From contig SVHW01000004.1 of assembly GCA_015055655.1 (NCBI GenBank), positions 43,420 to 107,419 on the forward strand: a stretch of 64,000 nucleotides of DNA, written 5' to 3'. The notes beneath the pieces were generated by a model. That model made no database searches. It had not been told where the DNA came from and saw only the letters and a program-made list of their open reading frames with translations. Below, piece after piece: positions 33,758 through 41,864 of the stretch. Within the stretch, counting starts at the first letter, position 1, and every line of letters begins with the position of its first letter. Both the position numbers and the translations under genes were made by a program. This DNA comes from Clostridiales bacterium. GTDB taxonomy: Bacteria > Bacillota > Clostridia > Christensenellales > Borkfalkiaceae.

Positions 33758-35008
33758 TTATTGAATATCGTTTGCGTATACGGGGAACTTTTCGCAAAGC
33801 GCTTTCACTTCCGCCGTTACTTCTTCAAAGCAAGCTTCCTTTTCTTTGATGACACGCGCAACGAGTTGCGCAACCTTACGGCACTCCGCTTCCTTAAATC
33901 CGCGGGAGGTAACCGCAGGCGTACCGATACGAAGACCGCTGGTAATAAACGGCGACGTCGTTTCGAAAGGAATCGTGTTCTTGTTTGCCGTGATATGCAC
34001 TTCGTCGAGCATCTTTTCAAGTTCCTTACCCGTAACGCCCGTTTCACGAAGGTCTAAAAGCATCAAATGGTTATCCGTGCCGCCCGACACCAAACGTACG
34101 CCGTTCTTTTGGAACTCGTCCGCCATAGCCGCTGCGTTTTTCACGATTTGCGCTTGGTATGCCTTAAATTCCTCCGAAAGAGCTTCTTTGAAAGCCACCG
34201 CCTTTGCCGCGATAACGTGCATCAAAGGCCCGCCTTGGTTTCCGGGGAATACCGATTTGTCAATTTGTTTTGCATACGCTTCTTTGCACATAATAACACC
34301 GCCGCGAGGCCCACGAAGCGTTTTGTGCGTCGTCGTAGTAACGAAATCCGCGTAAGGCACGGGGGAAGGATGTTGTCCTGCCACGACAAGCCCTGCAATA
34401 TGCGCGATGTCCACCATCATGTACGCGCCCACTTTATCACAAATTTCTCTAATACGCTTAAAATCAAGTACGCGAGGATACGCGCTTGCGCCGGACACGA
34501 TAAGCTTGGGTTGGCACTCGATAGCAATTTTTTCCATTTCGTCGTAATCAATCGTTTCCGTTTCAGGAGAAACGCCGTACGCAACGAAATTGAAATAGCT
34601 GCCCGACATATTCACAGGCGAACCGTGCGTCAAATGTCCACCGTGAGAAAGGTTCATACCCATAACGGTATCGCCGGGTTTAAGCATAGCGAAATACACC
34701 GCCATATTTGCTTGCGCGCCGCTGTGCGGTTGTACGTTGCAATGGTCGCAACCAAACAATTCCTTCAAACGTTCTCTTGCGAGGTTTTCCACAACGTCTA
34801 CGTATTGGCAACCGCCGTAATAACGTTTCCCAGGCAAACCTTCCGCATATTTGTTGGTAAGATGCGAACCCATCGCCGCCATAACGGCAGGCGAAACCAT
34901 ATTTTCGCTGGCAATCAGCTCGATATTATCGCGTTGACGGCAAAGTTCGTCGTTCATCGCCGCATACACTTCGGGGTCAGCACTTTGAATCAAAGACATA
35001 TCAATCAT
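33758..35008 (-). CDS. glyA: Serine hydroxymethyltransferase
   Basis: PLP enzyme interconverting serine and glycine with tetrahydrofolate, the main one-carbon source. The sequence is canonical: [33 protein letters not shown], the ALBE-like [14 protein letters not shown] block, and [16 protein letters not shown] with the PLP lysine. Its 416 residues are standard. AGAGGAACG lies seven bases before the ATG, a consensus promoter upstream and a terminator downstream, so it is a single-gene unit. No glycine riboswitch or other leader structure is seen in the 45-base leader. Confidence 0.98.
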   Translation of the reverse strand: MIDMSLIQSADPEVYAAMNDELCRQRDNIELIASENMVSPAVMAAMGSHLTNKYAEGLPGKRYYGGCQYVDVVENLARERLKELFGCDHCNVQPHSGAQANMAVYFAMLKPGDTVMGMNLSHGGHLTHGSPVNMSGSYFNFVAYGVSPETETIDYDEMEKIAIECQPKLIVSGASAYPRVLDFKRIREICDKVGAYMMVDIAHIAGLVVAGQHPSPVPYADFVTTTTHKTLRGPRGGVIMCKEAYAKQIDKSVFPGNQGGPLMHVIAAKAVAFKEALSEEFKAYQAQIVKNAAAMADEFQKNGVRLVSGGTDNHLMLLDLRETGVTGKELEKMLDEVHITANKNTIPFETTSPFITSGLRIGTPAVTSRGFKEAECRKVAQLVARVIKEKEACFEEVTAEVKALCEKFPVYANDIQ

Positions 35009-35053
35009 AATCGTTCCTCTTCTTAAAAGTAAGATTTTATTTATTGTAAAAAT

Positions 35054-35083
35054 ATTATATCACATTATATTGTATACTGTCAA
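35054..35083 (-). promoter_or_regulatory. Promoter of glyA
   Basis: Minus-strand TTGACA (35083-35078), 18-base spacer, TGATATAAT (extended -10, TATAAT at 35059-35054). Start point predicted near 35047. Confidence 0.85.
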
Positions 35084-35149
35084 ACGAATAACGGAAATTT
35101 ATCTTCATAATACGGCATTTTTCATAAAAAGCGCGTTTTTTCTTGCAAA

Positions 35150-36424
35150 TTACTGCCCTTCCTCACCCGTCAACATCTGTTGTTGCCAAATCGGTTTTTT
35201 ATCGCGCAAGCGGCGCAAGGTAAAGAACACGACAATCGCCGCCAACGGGAATATCGCCCCCACGAGCAACCCTGCGCGCATCCCCAATTGTTCCGCCGTC
35301 ATCCCCCATTGCATAGCCAAATCAATAAAATAGCCGCTTTGCGCCACCGAATCGGTAACCACGCCGACAAGTTGCGGTGCAATCGACGCGCCCAAATCCC
35401 CACCGGCCGCCATCAACGCATACACGAGTACGCCACCGTTTGGAAATCTGTCGGAAGCGATAACAAGGCTTCCGGGCCACATCATCGACACGAAAAAGCC
35501 CGTTGCGCCGCAGGCAACCAACCCGATGACAGGCACGGGTACGAAAATGGCAACGAAGTAACACAAACACGCGCCCACCGCGCCCCACGACAAAATCTTG
35601 CCGATATTTTTGCCAAACTTCGCGTATAAAGTACGTCCTATTGCCAGCGCCAATCCAAATAACGCAACGCCGCAAATATCCCCCCAAACCTTAGGGATAT
35701 TCAACGCCTTTTCCAAATAACTGGAACTCCATTGCGACATCACCACTTCGCTTGCGCCGCCAAGGAAAATCGCCAACACACACAGCCACAGCCCACCGTT
35801 TTTAAAGAAAGCGATTGCCCCCGACGTTTTTTCAGGAGTTTGCATTTTCGGCACGTCCGCGCCGACGAACGCCACCGATGCCACGACGGGAATCACAGCA
35901 AACAAAACGGCAAGCCATTGCCAATTCTCGTTTCCAAACACCCGTAAAAAGAGGGTGGATACAATCACGACGCCCACCGTGCCCCACGCATAAACCGCGT
36001 GCAGCTTACTCATTTCCCTATCGGGATTTTCCGACGGAATCGCCGCGATAACGGGGCTAATCAACACTTCGGCAAGCCCGCTGGACGCTGAAAAAATCAC
36101 CGTACCGATAACCAACCCCAAATACACGGCGTTAGGGAACATCACAGGCGCAAGCGCGAAAACGACCAACCCCACCGCCGCAATCATCGGCGTAGCCTTA
36201 ACCGTCAACGGAATATTAAACTTGTGCGAGAAAAAGGAAAACACCAAATCCACGCCCAACTGCGTACAAAAATTGATAAGCACCAGCGTGCCGAGCAAGG
36301 AATAAGAAATCCCGTATAAAGAACGAAAGGTTAAAAACAGCAACGGCGAAAGCATCGCCACCACCGACATTGTCGTATTCGTCATATAGCAGGAAAACTT
36401 CACTCTGCGATACGTTTTATCCAT
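35150..36424 (-). CDS. MFS transporter
   Basis: Integral membrane permease of 424 residues with about 12 hydrophobic segments in two halves. The start, FSCYMTNTTMSVVAMLSPLLFLTF, resembles sugar or drug major facilitator proteins, and the region after the sixth segment holds a basic/polar loop (ADVPKMQTPEKTSG). The second half shows SMMWPGSLVIASDRFPNGG, as in FucP-like and related sugar carriers. Substrate is not evident. It has its own promoter and stands between glyA and the branching enzyme, so sugar uptake is plausible but unproven. Confidence 0.85.
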   Translation of the reverse strand: MDKTYRRVKFSCYMTNTTMSVVAMLSPLLFLTFRSLYGISYSLLGTLVLINFCTQLGVDLVFSFFSHKFNIPLTVKATPMIAAVGLVVFALAPVMFPNAVYLGLVIGTVIFSASSGLAEVLISPVIAAIPSENPDREMSKLHAVYAWGTVGVVIVSTLFLRVFGNENWQWLAVLFAVIPVVASVAFVGADVPKMQTPEKTSGAIAFFKNGGLWLCVLAIFLGGASEVVMSQWSSSYLEKALNIPKVWGDICGVALFGLALAIGRTLYAKFGKNIGKILSWGAVGACLCYFVAIFVPVPVIGLVACGATGFFVSMMWPGSLVIASDRFPNGGVLVYALMAAGGDLGASIAPQLVGVVTDSVAQSGYFIDLAMQWGMTAEQLGMRAGLLVGAIFPLAAIVVFFTLRRLRDKKPIWQQQMLTGEEGQ

Positions 36425-36465
36425 ACCGTCACCTCAATGGAAAACCCAAAACGAATTTCACGTAC

Positions 36466-36494
36466 ATTATAGCAAAGCCCCACGGAAAAAGCAA
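36466..36494 (-). promoter_or_regulatory. Promoter of the MFS transporter gene
   Basis: Minus-strand TTGCTT (36494-36489), 17-base spacer, TATAAT (36471-36466) preceded by TGC. The predicted start is about 35 bases before the ATG, followed by a GAGGTGA ribosome binding site. Confidence 0.75.
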
Positions 36495-36540
36495 CGTTTT
36501 ACCACGCGTTTTTCGAAGAAAAAACGTAAAAAAAATCATT

Positions 36541-36570
36541 AAAAAAACGCCCCGTAAAAGAGCGTTTTTC
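36541..36570 (-). terminator. Terminator of the branching enzyme gene
   Basis: AAAAACGC pairs with GCGTTTTT (8 bases) around an 11-base loop, with a T-rich run on the minus strand after it. It lies about 23 bases beyond the stop codon. Confidence 0.8.
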
Positions 36571-36592
36571 CTTACTTTATCAAGCGCTTTTT

Positions 36593-38590
36593 TTATTGTT
36601 TTTTCAATACGATAGCGCAGCGGTTGGGAAGATAACATTGGAAACCAATCCACTTGTCGGGCGTTTCCTTCGCCTCGTACACCGCCGCGTTATCCACGCG
36701 CGAATATCCCCCGAATTCCCCGTCGTCGGAGGAGAGAACGACGCGATATTTCCCCACCTTGCCCACAGGCACGAAATACCCGTCAAACGATTTCGTCGGG
36801 TGGAAATTGAAGATAAACACCGTATCCCCTTTCGTATAAATAATAATTTTATCCGCCTCGTGCATCCACCGATTTTCCGCTTTCAAAGAAAGAATATCCT
36901 CTTCCTTTAATAGCTTTATCATTGCTTTATCAAAATCATTGAGCTCTCTGTATCGCAAACAATCGTTATCCACCAAACTCCATTGTCTACGGCAATAATG
37001 GTGACTCCAACCGTTGCCTTCTCGGGGGAAATCAATCCACTCGGGATGTCCAAACTCATTCCCCATAAAATTAAGATAACCTTCGCCCGCCAAAGACGCG
37101 GTGATAAGACGTATCATCTTATGCAGAGCAATGCCCCTGTCCACGACGAGATTGCCGCCAAACTTATTCATCCCCGTATACATTTCCGCGTCGCAAAGAC
37201 GGAACATAATCGTCTTGTCGCCAACCAACGCTTGGTCGTGCGATTCGCTGTACCCGATATTTTTCTCTTGCACGCGGCGGGCGGTAAGCTCGTACCACAG
37301 TTTTGCCATATCCCAAGTATCGTCGCTGTATTCTTTAATATATTTAATCCACAAATCAGGCACGCCCATAGACAAGCGGTAATCGAACCCAATCCCCCCG
37401 TCTTTAATGGGAATACACATCCCGGGCATCCCCGACATATCCTCCGCTATCGTAATCGCGTTGGGATTGATTTCGTGAATCAATTCGTTGGCGAGTTGCA
37501 AATACGTCACCGCTTCCGTATCCGTATTCAAGGAGAAATACATACCGTAATTCGTAAACGCGCTCCCCAACCCGTGGTCGTGATAGAGCATACTCGTCAC
37601 GCCGTCGAAACGGAACCCGTCAAAATGGAATACTTCCATCCAATATTTAAGATTGGATAGCAAGAAATGTAACACTTCGTTTTTGCCGTAGTTAAACAGT
37701 TTCGTACCCCAAGCGCTGTGTTCGCCCTTGCCCCCCTCGTGGAAGAATTGATACGTCGTGCCGTCAAACTCGTTCAGCCCCTCGTTCGTATTCTTAACCG
37801 CGTGCGAATGCACGACGTCAAGCAATACGGCAATCCCCAATTCGTGCGCGGTGTTGATAAGCTCTTTCAAATCGTAACTCGTCCCAAAGCGGGAAGACGG
37901 CGCAAAAAAGTTGGACACCTGATATCCAAACGAGCCGTAGTACGGGTGTTCCATAATCGCCATAATTTGTATCGTGTTATAACCGAGTTCTTTAATTCTC
38001 GGCAGAATATTTTGGGTAAATTCTTTATACGAGCCAATGTCGCACTTTTCCTGCGCCATACCGATATGACACTCGTAAATAAACGGGGTTTTTTCAGGCG
38101 CAAAAAGTTGGTCCGTCCAAGGGAACGGAGCGAACGTATCTTCCACTTCAGCGCACCATAAATACGTTTGCTTATCCTGCACCACACGCGTCGCATAGGT
38201 AGGGATACGGCGGAGCATTTTTCCGTCTTTCCAAACGATAGCCTGCACCTTTTGTCCCGTTTTCAGCGCGTCCCTGCCCTGTATAAACGTTTCAAAAACG
38301 CCGTTTTCCAGCTTAGTCATCGGGCAGTTTTGCGTATCCCAGCCGTTAAAATCGCCCGTAAAAAACATTGCGTCAGCGGCAGGCGCCCACTCTCTATACA
38401 CCCAGCCGTTTCCTTCGCGGCGAATTCCAAAATAGTTATGCCCGTTGGCAAAATTCTTTATTTTTCTGCCGTTGCCAAGCAATTCTTTTTTCTTTGCACG
38501 AAAGAGCTCCGCGCGCAAATTCAAATCGTTTGCGTACGGAGATAACGTAGGGTCGATTTCTAAAATTTTATTTTTTATACGTTTGCCCAT
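36593..38590 (-). CDS. glgB: 1,4-alpha-glucan branching enzyme, eukaryotic-type (GH13_8-like)
   Basis: Introduces alpha-1,6 branches into glycogen. Of its 665 residues, about 50 to 150 form the CBM48-like domain (YFGIRREGNGWVYREWAP), the catalytic barrel follows, and a beta C-terminal domain ends at the YLPNRCAIVL segment. The nucleophile is D329 in FHFDGFRFDGVTSM, the acid/base E383 in ITIAEDMSGMP, and the third site is in YSESHDQALVGDK. Motifs such as HSHAVKNTNEGLNEFDGT and ESHDQALVGDKT are those of plant/animal branching enzymes rather than E. coli GlgB. No other glycogen genes lie nearby; own promoter and terminator. Confidence 0.93.
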   Translation of the reverse strand: MGKRIKNKILEIDPTLSPYANDLNLRAELFRAKKKELLGNGRKIKNFANGHNYFGIRREGNGWVYREWAPAADAMFFTGDFNGWDTQNCPMTKLENGVFETFIQGRDALKTGQKVQAIVWKDGKMLRRIPTYATRVVQDKQTYLWCAEVEDTFAPFPWTDQLFAPEKTPFIYECHIGMAQEKCDIGSYKEFTQNILPRIKELGYNTIQIMAIMEHPYYGSFGYQVSNFFAPSSRFGTSYDLKELINTAHELGIAVLLDVVHSHAVKNTNEGLNEFDGTTYQFFHEGGKGEHSAWGTKLFNYGKNEVLHFLLSNLKYWMEVFHFDGFRFDGVTSMLYHDHGLGSAFTNYGMYFSLNTDTEAVTYLQLANELIHEINPNAITIAEDMSGMPGMCIPIKDGGIGFDYRLSMGVPDLWIKYIKEYSDDTWDMAKLWYELTARRVQEKNIGYSESHDQALVGDKTIMFRLCDAEMYTGMNKFGGNLVVDRGIALHKMIRLITASLAGEGYLNFMGNEFGHPEWIDFPREGNGWSHHYCRRQWSLVDNDCLRYRELNDFDKAMIKLLKEEDILSLKAENRWMHEADKIIIYTKGDTVFIFNFHPTKSFDGYFVPVGKVGKYRVVLSSDDGEFGGYSRVDNAAVYEAKETPDKWIGFQCYLPNRCAIVLKKQ

Positions 38591-38613
38591 AATCCGCCTC
38601 CGTTTCTATCGAC

Positions 38614-38643
38614 ATTATAACACATACCGGCAAATAATGTCAA
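38614..38643 (-). promoter_or_regulatory. Promoter of the branching enzyme gene
   Basis: Minus-strand TTGACA (38643-38638), 18-base spacer, TATAAT (38619-38614) preceded by TGT. A GGAGGCGG ribosome binding site lies between it and the ATG. Confidence 0.85.
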
Positions 38644-38699
38644 TAGCGCTTTGAAATTTCTTCTTCGAAGAATTAAAAAACGTACGAAAATAGTTTGGT

Positions 38700-38736
38700 C
38701 GTTTATCGAATATTCTAAACGGACGGTGCATATAAT
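38700..38736 (+). promoter_or_regulatory. tspO promoter region with inverted repeat
   Basis: TATAAT at 38731-38736 lies only six bases before the tspO ATG. No good -35 is seen; the -35 area is occupied by CGTTTA...TAAACG (38700-38721, 10-base centre containing GAATATTC). This may be a binding site for an activator or repressor. Confidence 0.55.
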
Positions 38737-38742
38737 AGTTTT

Positions 38743-39204
38743 ATGAAAAAAGCAAAATCTTACATCTTTTCTATTTTACTTGCCGTCACCGTCGGTGGCT
38801 TATCAGCGTTATCCATCGCCAATACGATGAATATCTTTGATACGATTACCCCTCCGCCCCTGTCGCCACCCGGCTGGCTGTTCCCCGTTGTCTGGGCGGT
38901 ATTATTTATCTTAATGGGCATTAGCGCGGCAATCGTTTTTACAAGCAATTCCACAAAAAAAGACGACGCGCTTTTTATCTACGCCGTCAGCCTCGTCCTC
39001 AATTTTTCGTGGAGCATATTTTTCTTTAATATGCAATCTTTTATCGTATCCTTTATTATTCTCGTTGCGCTTTGGCTGTCAATTATCGCCACCATTATCT
39101 ATTATTATAAAATCCATAAACTAGCCGCGTGGTTGCAAATCCCTTACCTGCTTTGGGTAACGTTTGCAGGGTATTTAAATCTTGCCATTGCGCTATTAAA
39201 TTAA
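38743..39204 (+). CDS. tspO: TspO/MBR family membrane protein
   Basis: Five-helix membrane protein of 153 residues binding tetrapyrroles or related ligands in known relatives. It has GWLFPVVWAVLFILMGISAA (quoted by PPGWLFPVVWAVLF), ALFIYAVSLVLNFSWSIFFF and LLWVTFAGYLNLAIALLN; the last is the W-x-x-FA-YLN signature. It is a single gene on the plus strand, divergent from the branching enzyme gene. No Shine-Dalgarno sequence precedes the ATG, and the -10 is so close that the mRNA may be leaderless. A strong bidirectional terminator follows. Confidence 0.92.
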   Translation: MKKAKSYIFSILLAVTVGGLSALSIANTMNIFDTITPPPLSPPGWLFPVVWAVLFILMGISAAIVFTSNSTKKDDALFIYAVSLVLNFSWSIFFFNMQSFIVSFIILVALWLSIIATIIYYYKIHKLAAWLQIPYLLWVTFAGYLNLAIALLN

Positions 39205-39307
39205 CCCCGTAATGCAATATGCGTTAACGGTAGTCCACCCGTCGTCAGGCGTATATACCATTATAGAATGCCCTACGCCACTTCCCTACGTACGAATTTT
39301 TAATTTT

Positions 39308-39340
39308 AAAAAAGCTGTATCGCAATGATACAGCTTTTTT
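39308..39340. terminator. Bidirectional terminator between tspO and the alpha-galactosidase gene
   Basis: A 14-base perfect stem AAAAAAGCTGTATC / GATACAGCTTTTTT with a 5-base loop serves both convergent genes, since T-runs are present on either strand. Confidence 0.93.
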
Positions 39341-39408
39341 ATCCGCGTAAAACAATTTTGCTTTTTATGGAAACTTACCCCTCGCGCAATAAGACGTCCA
39401 AATATTGA

Positions 39409-41487
39409 TTATCGCGTCGATTTGCTTTTCAGCTCGAAAAACGCAGCGCTATCTACACACGCAAAGTCCACAATCAGTTTTCCGTCCTCTATTTTGTATG
39501 CAATATCTGCTCCGCTTGAATAGGTCAATGCAATACGCTCAATTTCCCTATCTAAAGCCACAGCCACCCGCTTATTCTCCCGCAAACACCACACGGCAAG
39601 ATAAATATTTTCTCCCGATATAAATCCCGACGCAACGTTCTCCACGCCAAAACGCGTGAACCCGTTGGGGAAATAGGGCAAAGCGTTCTTCTTTGCGTTT
39701 ACGAGACTGTTATAATAGCGTACTCCTTCTTTCACAAGCGCAAACTGCTCTTCGTTTAAAAGTTCTAAATGGCTCGCAAGATGCATACGTCCCAAAAAAC
39801 TGTTAATCATATTCAAAGCTATGCGCTCTTTCGAAATATTCTCTGCCACCCAACCTTCATCATAAGGCAACGGCAAACCGGGTTCGCCTGCATCGATAGG
39901 ATAACTCCATACGGCAGCCTGCTCGGGCAAAACCGCCGACAAAATATTCCCCACGATATATGGATACTTGTGATGGCTCACTTGGTCGGACGTGGATACG
40001 ATGGAGAAATGAGAAAGCGTTTGATAATCCATACGCATCCCGCCCGAAGAACAGGCCTCAAATAAGACGTTTGGAAAGCGACTTCTCATGGCGTCCACCC
40101 AAGCCAAATATGCCTTCGCCGCTTGTTCTAACCCTTCCCCCGGCGCATCCGCGAGGTAATCCGTGCCCACGCCACAGTCTTGGTTATAATCCAATTTAAT
40201 ATATTCCGCGCCGTATTCTTTTACCATTCTGCGAATGGTTTCACTCATATACGCAACCACTTTTTTCGCGCGAAAATCCAAGAAATATCTGCCGTTTACG
40301 CAAATCTTTTTCCCGTGCCGCTGTAAAAAGCAATCCTCGTCGTAATAAGCGAGCATTTCCAGACAATTCTTGCCGATGATTTCAGGTTCTATCCAAAGCC
40401 CTGCTTTCATCCCCAGCGAACGTATATAATCGGTGGTAGCCTTCACGCCGTTGGGAAAGCGCTTATTACTTTCATACCATTTCCCAACGAACGGATAAAT
40501 GATATCGCCGTCCTCTTCGTCATGCCACCCACAGTCGATAACGTAATACTCCACGCCTGTTTTGGCAACGATAGGCGCAATTTTTCTCGTTTGCGCCTCG
40601 GAAGGAGAATCCCAAGAAAGATACATATATTCGTTAAAGATACTTGGCAAGTGTGCGTCCACCGCGCATTTACCGGCAATATGACGGCGATATTTCGTCA
40701 TTTCCCCAACGGCTTCGTTTACCGTTTTACCAAACGATAAAACCACGTTTGGAGTACGATATCGTTCCCCTTGTTCAAGTTTTTTACACCAACCGCCAAA
40801 GGAAGAATTCGCGCCGCCTAAATAGAGATAATACTCCCCCATGCTATCGGCAATTTCATAATACCAAGCTTGGTTGCTTTCTATTTGAAACATCGTTATC
40901 TCGCCACGCGCTTTATCTTCAATAAGCCCTTGCGGCAATTCTTCTTTTGTCGACCAGCTGCCAACGTTGGCAAAAGCAATTCGTTTTTGGCTCTCCACGT
41001 TTGCGCGATATAACCCTAACGAAGGGAAAGAATACGTCTGCGGTTGACATTCGACGTGGTGGCTTTGGATAAAGCGCGTAAAATACAAGTCGCCCGCGCT
41101 ATCAATCCCCTTTTCTCCAATACCTCCACACATAAAAGAAGAAATCTCTTCCAAGACAATCGCCTCTCGGGAAATATTTTCCGCCTCGGTATATACGCGG
41201 ATAGCATTGCTATTTTCATAGCAAGTAAACACCGTCGTCGTTTCTATCAAATGGGAGCGTTGTTTTAGAATAAGTGTATCTTCCGTTTGCGTGTGCGAAT
41301 AATATCTCAAACGGTAAGCTTCCGAGGAGTTTGCCATTTTTACCCCCATATGCGAAGATTTATCTTCTCCCGCAACTTGCGCTTCAACGCATATCCTTCC
41401 TTTATCCGTGTATAAATTCCCACACTTTTTTATTAAAGCTCTACCGTCAACAACGTCTATTACAATCCCTTTAAATTCAATCACCAT
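39409..41487 (-). CDS. Alpha-galactosidase, GH36 family
   Basis: Hydrolyses alpha-galactosides such as raffinose or melibiose. The 692-residue protein has an N-terminal beta-supersandwich, a catalytic barrel and a C-terminal beta domain, as in GH36 clan D. Signature segments are VEYYVIDCGWH, GLWIEPEIIG, YIKLDYNQDCG (nucleophile Asp), EACSSGGMRMD and VSTSDQV (acid/base Asp). No signal peptide, so the sugar must be imported first. The ORF track start is five codons early. The ATG at MVIEFKG has GGGAGTG eight bases upstream. A dyad lies in its promoter; no transporter or LacI-type regulator gene is adjacent. Confidence 0.93.
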   Translation of the reverse strand: MVIEFKGIVIDVVDGRALIKKCGNLYTDKGRICVEAQVAGEDKSSHMGVKMANSSEAYRLRYYSHTQTEDTLILKQRSHLIETTTVFTCYENSNAIRVYTEAENISREAIVLEEISSFMCGGIGEKGIDSAGDLYFTRFIQSHHVECQPQTYSFPSLGLYRANVESQKRIAFANVGSWSTKEELPQGLIEDKARGEITMFQIESNQAWYYEIADSMGEYYLYLGGANSSFGGWCKKLEQGERYRTPNVVLSFGKTVNEAVGEMTKYRRHIAGKCAVDAHLPSIFNEYMYLSWDSPSEAQTRKIAPIVAKTGVEYYVIDCGWHDEEDGDIIYPFVGKWYESNKRFPNGVKATTDYIRSLGMKAGLWIEPEIIGKNCLEMLAYYDEDCFLQRHGKKICVNGRYFLDFRAKKVVAYMSETIRRMVKEYGAEYIKLDYNQDCGVGTDYLADAPGEGLEQAAKAYLAWVDAMRSRFPNVLFEACSSGGMRMDYQTLSHFSIVSTSDQVSHHKYPYIVGNILSAVLPEQAAVWSYPIDAGEPGLPLPYDEGWVAENISKERIALNMINSFLGRMHLASHLELLNEEQFALVKEGVRYYNSLVNAKKNALPYFPNGFTRFGVENVASGFISGENIYLAVWCLRENKRVAVALDREIERIALTYSSGADIAYKIEDGKLIVDFACVDSAAFFELKSKSTR

Positions 41488-41508
41488 AGTCTTCACTCCC
41501 ATACGTAT

Positions 41509-41537
41509 ATTGTAACACAGGTGTTATGAAATTGCAA
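41509..41537 (-). promoter_or_regulatory. Alpha-galactosidase promoter with an embedded operator-like dyad
   Basis: Minus-strand TTGCAA (41537-41532), 17-base spacer, TACAAT (41514-41509). A perfect inverted repeat TAACAC-AG-GTGTTA (41513-41526) fills the spacer and touches the -10. A repressor bound there would block polymerase. Confidence 0.72.
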
Positions 41538-41864
41538 CCCCATTATTTCTTTTTTCAATGTTTAATCCAGCTTTTAATGGCAAACAAACTCTTATATAAC
41601 GCAGTTATTTATGTTGGAAACGAAGGCATTTTAGCTACGCCAAAGCCTCCTCGCTCGTCGCGCGCTCCCACACCAATTCCCTCCCTCAAACCCCTTCGTG
41701 GGTTCGGCACATACCAAAGAAACGGACACCCAACAGGGTGTCCGTTTCTTTGTCTGTTACGAACGATTCTGCTGTAAAATAGGTTTTAGTACTGACTTGA
41801 ACCCGGCGGGAATATCGTCAACAACAAGGCATCAAAATATTTTATCCCTTCTCCTCTTTACATA
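41538..41864. other. Intergenic segment with no gene seen
   Basis: Apart from the 75-base direct repeat at 41678-41752 and its terminator hairpin, nothing is recognised. The part left of the repeat (GCGCGCTCCCACACC) is GC-rich, and the part right of it falls into AT-rich island sequence. Confidence 0.6.
41678..41752. repeat. 75-base direct repeat, left copy (island boundary)
   Basis: Matches 45855-45929 at 73 of 75 positions (differences at AAACCCC/AAATCCC and GGCACAT/GGTACAT). It includes the complete tRNA-Leu terminator hairpin but not the tRNA. It marks the left edge of the AT-rich island. Confidence 0.9.

Noticed and set aside
34067-35026. A 319-codon plus-strand ORF
   Set aside because: Shadow of glyA; His/Arg-rich translation typical of antisense frames.
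35009-35053. Glycine or other riboswitch before glyA
   Set aside because: The leader is only about 40 bases and AU-rich, with no room for an aptamer.
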